From: Catenulispora sp. EB89
GTDB taxonomy: Bacteria > Actinomycetota > Actinomycetes > Streptomycetales > Catenulisporaceae
Direction of reading: 5' to 3'
Assembly: GCF_041261445.1 (NCBI RefSeq)
Contig: NZ_JBGCCU010000032.1
Span: 62,001 to 126,000, forward strand
DNA length: 64,000 bases
Both the position numbers and the translations under genes were made by a program. Below the pieces are notes generated by a model that worked only from the letters and a program-made list of their open reading frames with translations, searched no databases and was not told where the DNA came from. Of the stretch, positions 60,297 to 64,000 are shown one piece after another (position 1 is the first letter of the stretch; the number at the start of each line of letters is the position of its first letter).

Positions 60297-61537
60297 GCGG
60301 ACTGGAGGCGTTCCGCGGCCCGGAGTACCAGCGGCTGTTTGCCGCGGTACGCCGCTCGCTGGAGCGCACCGGGTCGGATCTGACCGGACAGGTCAGCGTC
60401 GGCTCACTCGACGAGGCCGAACGCAAAGCCCTGATCGGCTTGACCGGGCAATACCGCCCAGCGGGCGTCGCACGTATCACGGTGAGCCTGTCCCGTCTGG
60501 ACGAGGTCGTCCATGCTGCGACCGGTCTGCCCCTGCCCGAGGCAGTGGCGGCCATCGTCGGCAAGCCCCTGCGTCACAAGCCAGACGAACGCGCACGCGA
60601 CGAAACCGCCCGTGCCGCCGCACGCTCCCTGGCCGAGGCCAGCCCTCTCTACCCGGCCTGCTCGTGGTTTCAGCAGTGGCTCGACGCGCTCGCACCGGCG
60701 ATCACCAAGATGGTGAACCAGGGCACCACCGCCCGCCTGGCAGCAGCGGTCCGAGTCCTCGAGGCCATCGAACAACGCCGCGAACAAAACCTCCCGCTCC
60801 TGCTGCCGGCACTCGCAGAACAAGCCACCGGCGACACCAAAGCGCTCGGGCGCGGCAAACCGACCGCGACCCTGGTGCTTCGCGCCTTGGCTCTGCGAAC
60901 CGGAACGCCGATGCCCACCAGGGCGGAAGGTACTAGAGAGCTGTGGGACCGCTGCGGGGTGGTCGTCGACGATCTGGCCAGCCGCGTCCTCGTCCTCAAC
61001 CTGCCCGCCACCGGCGACGGACTCGGTGAATGGCTCAGTGGTGCGGCTCGCTACGGCACCCCGTTCCAGATCACTCTTCATCAGCTCACGGTCCACCCGA
61101 TGCGCGTGGCAGGCGCTGACGTGTTCGTCTGCGAGAACCCTGCGGTGCTACGCCAGGCCGCCGCCGAACTCGGACCGGACGCCCCACCAATGCTGTGCAC
61201 CGAAGGCAGGCCCTCGGCGGCATTCCACCGCATGGCCCACCAGCTGACGGACGCCGGCGCCCGACTGCGCTATCACGGCGACTACGACTGGGACGGCATC
61301 GACATCGCCAACCAGATCATCACCCGACACCACGCCGAACCCTGGCACATGACCGAAGACCAGTACCGGAAACACGCTGACGTCACCGACGACGCCATCC
61401 GACTCCGGGGCAACCCGAAGCGGACACCGTGGGCGCCGGGTTTGGCCGATGCGATGGCGGAGCTCGGCGTGGCCGTCTATGAGGAGGCGGTGGCCGCGAG
61501 GCTGATCGAGGCCCTGAAACGGGCTGATCGCAAGTAG
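60293..61537 (+). CDS. jetD: Wadjet nuclease JetD (DUF3323/DUF2399, TIGR02679)
   Basis: A 414-aa protein of the TIGR02679 family. The N-terminal DUF3323 part (residues 1 to about 200) contains ITVSLSRLDEVVHAATGLPL and the SPLYPACSWFQQWL block. The C-terminal TOPRIM-like part (DUF2399) shows CENPAVLRQAAAELG (acidic Glu), then RYHGDYDWDGIDIANQII, whose Asp-x-Asp is the metal site. JetD cleaves the plasmid once JetABC has extruded it. The GTG overlaps jetC by 4 nt. All four genes are intact. Confidence 0.94.
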   Translation: MSGLEAFRGPEYQRLFAAVRRSLERTGSDLTGQVSVGSLDEAERKALIGLTGQYRPAGVARITVSLSRLDEVVHAATGLPLPEAVAAIVGKPLRHKPDERARDETARAAARSLAEASPLYPACSWFQQWLDALAPAITKMVNQGTTARLAAAVRVLEAIEQRREQNLPLLLPALAEQATGDTKALGRGKPTATLVLRALALRTGTPMPTRAEGTRELWDRCGVVVDDLASRVLVLNLPATGDGLGEWLSGAARYGTPFQITLHQLTVHPMRVAGADVFVCENPAVLRQAAAELGPDAPPMLCTEGRPSAAFHRMAHQLTDAGARLRYHGDYDWDGIDIANQIITRHHAEPWHMTEDQYRKHADVTDDAIRLRGNPKRTPWAPGLADAMAELGVAVYEEAVAARLIEALKRADRK

Positions 61538-61808
61538 CGGCGGCCATCGCTCGCCAGCCGTGGGGCCGCTGTTCGGCGACGAGACTGCTTGGCCGGTCCT
61601 CTGAACGTCGGGTCTTATCGGGGACTGCGGCACAGTGAGAGCCGATGCCGAAGAAGGCTTGCAGCAGCGATCAACCTGATCGCCTTCAGGTAATGTGCCG
61701 CAGCGGGTTCAGCCGCGACCTTCACCGCCGGCTCGGCCGCCACGAGGAACGTGATTCCATCCCGCCGCCGAGCGCCCCATCAAGCCGGTGCTGTGCAGGC
61801 TTCTGCCT
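61538..61808. other. Intergenic, no supported gene
   Basis: 270 bp after jetD. No gene, no clear hairpin terminator and no repeat was found here. Confidence 0.5.
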
Positions 61809-62230
61809 CTACAGAAGTTGAACACTCCCGGTCGCCTCGTCATAGACGTGGTAGGAATTGCGGCCGGATTCAAGGTGATCGGCGAAGCGCTCCAGGACCG
61901 CGAGCCAACTCGGGCGCGCACGGTTCCGGGTCCGGGATCGCAGCCCTGGTCGGAATACAGCAGTTGGCCCGGGACGCGTCCGGGATGGAGGTCGAGCACG
62001 ACGTAGGTGCATGCAGTCGTCCCAGTCCGTGCCCGAGATGGTGACGCTGCGATGGATGAGACAGGACGCGGCGAAGTCCTCCGGCAGCCGGTAACCAAGT
62101 TTCGCCTCGGCGACCTGGATTTCCGACGGGGTGCTCGGCGTGCCGAGTCCGCCGAGCAGGGCGGGCGCGCAGGCGGCGAGTCCGGCCTCGATACGCCGCT
62201 AGGCTTCAGTGACCGCCGCGCACCGGCGAG
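61809..62230 (-). pseudogene. Decayed SMI1/KNR4 (SUKH) domain gene
   Basis: On the minus strand LLGGLGTPSTPSEIQVAEAK then LGYRLPEDFAASCLIH and ISGTDWDDC run in one frame; TYVVLDLHPGRVPGQLLYSD and CDPGPGTVRARVGS lie one frame over, and WLAVLERFADHLESGRNSYH then VYDEATGSVQLL is back in the first. Together they make a SUKH domain ('I...E..LG.RLPEDF..S..IH', 'VVLDL.PG..GQ', 'WL...FAD.LE.G+Y'), a family used as immunity and regulatory proteins. At least two frameshifts are present. It was probably a cargo gene of this island. Confidence 0.75.
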
Positions 62231-62633
62231 GCGAGCGCCTCGTCCTCAGACTGTGGCGTGCCGAGTAACAAGGCCTCGGCCTCGGCGCGGGCCAGCGGCG
62301 GTAGCTTTGCTGCGGCATCCAGGCGCATTTTCAGTATGCGAACCGTCGCGCGCGAGAGCCTACAGCTCCGCATCCATCGGCAAGGCGTACTGCTCCCCGG
62401 CCGCGCGTACTGCGTCGACCAGGCCCGGGCTCTCGGTCTGGGACAGCTACGACACGGGATCCAGTCGCAGTGAGGCGATCGCGATGCGCGCCGCGACCGG
62501 CACGGCCTCAGCAGCCAGCGCCGTCAACAGCCGCGCCACAACCCGACTGGCATCCGTCGGTCACCACGGACTCCAACGCCTGACATCCTGCGAGATAGTA
62601 CCTGGCGTCCATGCCCTAATCGGCGTGCTCTTC
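62231..62633. other. Degenerate coding-like DNA, no intact gene
   Basis: The minus strand shows short coding-like pieces with good GC3, such as LVDAVRAAGEQYALPMDAEL and KLPPLARAEAEALLLGTPQS, in different frames broken by stops. This suggests a decayed gene between the helicase and the SUKH relic. I cannot name the family. Confidence 0.4.
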
Positions 62634-64000
62634 TTACTTGTCAGCCCATTGCCTTACGCGATGACGCTCGTCGCTGATGAGCAGTGCTCGAAGCTGTGCC
62701 TCGCTGGTGTCCTTCGCTGCGGCGTACCTGTCGGCGGTGTCGCTGTGCCGGGCGTACAAGTCGAATTCATTCTGCTTCTCCCGGAGGATTTCAACCAGAC
62801 GTTCGTCAACGCTCTCAGTGGTCAGGAGTCGATGTACGGTGACGCGCCGCACCTGGCCCATTCGGCGGGCCCGGGCGATCGCCTGTTCCTCGGCCGAGGG
62901 CTTGAGCTGCGGTTCGCAGAGCACGACCACCGAGGCGGCCTGGAGGTTCAACCCGGTGCCTCCGGCCTCGATCTGAGCGACCAAGGCTGCGGGTCCCCGC
63001 GTCCGAGTGAACTCGTCGGCGAGCCGCTGTCTGGCTCCGGCCGGCACCGAGCCGTTCAGCGGTCCGAGGACGCGGGCGTTGATCGGGGCTTTTCCGAAAG
63101 CGAGTTCAAGGTCTTGCCGGACGATGTCCAGGACATCGCGGTAGTACGAATAGACCAGAACTTTGCGGCCGTCCTCAAAGGATTCTTGCACGATTTCCCG
63201 AAGCCGTCTCAGCTTATTGGAATCCTTCGGTGCGCCAGCCATATACGCCACTTGACGCATCTCGGCGAATTTGCCATCAAGTACTGCTCTTCGGTAAGCG
63301 GCGGTTTGTGTATTGCCGAGAGGCTCCCACGCGTCGGTCCGGATCTCGTCAGGTAGTTCGGGAAGTACGTCTTCCTGGTTCCGACGGAGGTAGACGGGTG
63401 CCACCGCGCGTCGGAAGGATCGTGCGCCGCCGGCCCCGTCCAGGCCGGTGACGCGTTGGGCGATCGCCGGTTGCAGATATTCAACGAGATTACGGAACTC
63501 TTCGACCCGGTTCTCCATCGGCGTGCCAGTCAGGAACAGCACGCGATCGACGCGGTTCGTCCACTCTCTGACGTTCTGCGAGCGCTTCGCGTGGGGATTC
63601 TTGACGTAGTGTGCTTCATCGACCACGAGCATCGCGACCCGGACCTCGCGCGGTACGGTGAGGCTGCGCGCGGTGGTGAACGTGGTGATCGCGACGCCAC
63701 CCTGGTCGATCCAGACCCGCTCAGCCGATTTCCTCAACTCGCCGTGCACCAGGTGCGAACGCAGAAGACTGTGCGCCTCTATCTCGCGCTGCCAGTTGAT
63801 CAGTACTGTCGTGGGGCAGATGACCAGAAAGTGCGACTTGCCCGTAGCTTGCAGATGTGCCATGGCGGCTATTGCCTGCAGGGTCTTGCCGGTGCCCATC
63901 TCGTCGCCGAGTATCACTCGCTTGAACTGGAGCGCGAACCTGGCGCCGAAGACCTGGTACACCCGAAGGTGCGTGCGCAACTCGTCGATGACGAGCTTCT
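62634..64000 (-). CDS. SNF2-family DNA helicase/translocase, 3' part
   Basis: The last about 455 residues of a SNF2 ATPase run off the right edge of the window. All motifs from I on are seen: I GDEMGTGKT, Ia CPTTVLINWQRE, II VVDEAHYVKN, III FLTGTPMEN, IV KVLVYSYYRD, V QIEAGGTGLNLQAA and VI QAIARARRMGQVR. Such proteins translocate on duplex DNA and occur in many defence islands. The gene begins outside the window. The C-terminus after motif VI (about 75 residues) is charged and has the usual LLTTESVDERLVEIL. Confidence 0.9.
   Translation of the reverse strand, partial: KLVIDELRTHLRVYQVFGARFALQFKRVILGDEMGTGKTLQAIAAMAHLQATGKSHFLVICPTTVLINWQREIEAHSLLRSHLVHGELRKSAERVWIDQGGVAITTFTTARSLTVPREVRVAMLVVDEAHYVKNPHAKRSQNVREWTNRVDRVLFLTGTPMENRVEEFRNLVEYLQPAIAQRVTGLDGAGGARSFRRAVAPVYLRRNQEDVLPELPDEIRTDAWEPLGNTQTAAYRRAVLDGKFAEMRQVAYMAGAPKDSNKLRRLREIVQESFEDGRKVLVYSYYRDVLDIVRQDLELAFGKAPINARVLGPLNGSVPAGARQRLADEFTRTRGPAALVAQIEAGGTGLNLQAASVVVLCEPQLKPSAEEQAIARARRMGQVRRVTVHRLLTTESVDERLVEILREKQNEFDLYARHSDTADRYAAAKDTSEAQLRALLISDERHRVRQWADK

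Noticed and set aside
1-64000. tRNA genes, rRNA genes, CRISPR arrays and transposase-type insertion sequences
   Set aside because: I looked for tRNA T-arm/acceptor patterns, spaced direct repeats and DDE transposases and saw none. A covariance-model search would settle the tRNA question.

Overview
The window is high-GC DNA with strongly G/C-biased third codon positions, many GTG/TTG starts, 1-8 nt start/stop overlaps and actinobacterial families (DUF402, DUF6191, a DUF397-like tail, PaaX, ECF sigma factors, NarL-type two-component pair). It is a filamentous actinomycete chromosome. A Catenulispora- or Streptomyces-like genus fits, but the sequence here does not fix it.

Left part (1-15.7 kb), housekeeping and accessory metabolism: the end of a GNAT acetyltransferase, a YtcJ-type amidohydrolase, a conserved-TM-helix membrane protein, a DHA2 MFS exporter divergent from its TetR regulator, a VOC protein, a PlsC acyltransferase with a long acidic/basic tail, DUF402 and DUF6191 proteins overlapping tail to tail, a GNAT, and a FtsX/MacB-like ABC exporter. 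The exporter operon includes a 29-codon ORF overlapping both neighbours and is divergent from a histidine kinase/response regulator pair.

16-25.7 kb, a CoA-thioester aromatic catabolism locus: acyl-CoA dehydrogenase, aryl-CoA ligase, PaaX-family regulator and, on the other strand, a translationally coupled crotonase-RidA-(FAD monooxygenase/Old Yellow Enzyme fusion) operon. The combination matches the 2-aminobenzoyl-CoA or salicylyl-CoA route. The two divergent promoter regions share a near-identical 12-bp dyad, a candidate PaaX-type operator. A TetR/alpha-beta-hydrolase pair with three half-sites lies between the arms.

25.8-28.2 kb: an ECF sigma factor and a coupled single-TM protein with collagen-like Gly-X-Y repeats, then a strong terminator and a GTAC-rich tandem repeat.

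28.8-36.4 kb, an RNA-repair island: KptA/Tpt1 2'-phosphotransferase, Hen1 3'-end methyltransferase, Pnkp end-healing/ligase, a GNAT, a DraRnl-type RNA ligase, and a truncated, frameshifted remnant of a second (T4 Rnl1-like) RNA ligase. The remnant ends exactly where mobile DNA begins.

36.4-64 kb, mobile and defence DNA of lower, patchier coding density. It starts with a decayed tyrosine-recombinase 3' end, then an XRE-ImmA regulator in operon with a tRNA-guanine-transglycosylase-like protein, an unknown partner, an intact tyrosine integrase with an overlapping small Cys-rich ORF, and an XRE repressor. Next come a decayed ECF sigma gene, a 685-aa protein with a HEPN-type RX4H motif, a YhaO/YhaN-like nuclease/ATPase pair, an unknown winged-helix/coiled-coil protein, a complete Wadjet jetABCD operon (plasmid restriction), a decayed SUKH gene and the 3' part of a SNF2 helicase running off the window. 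The strongest leads for something new are the XRE-ImmA/TGT-like module, the HEPN-motif protein, and the RNA-repair gene set broken at an integration boundary.
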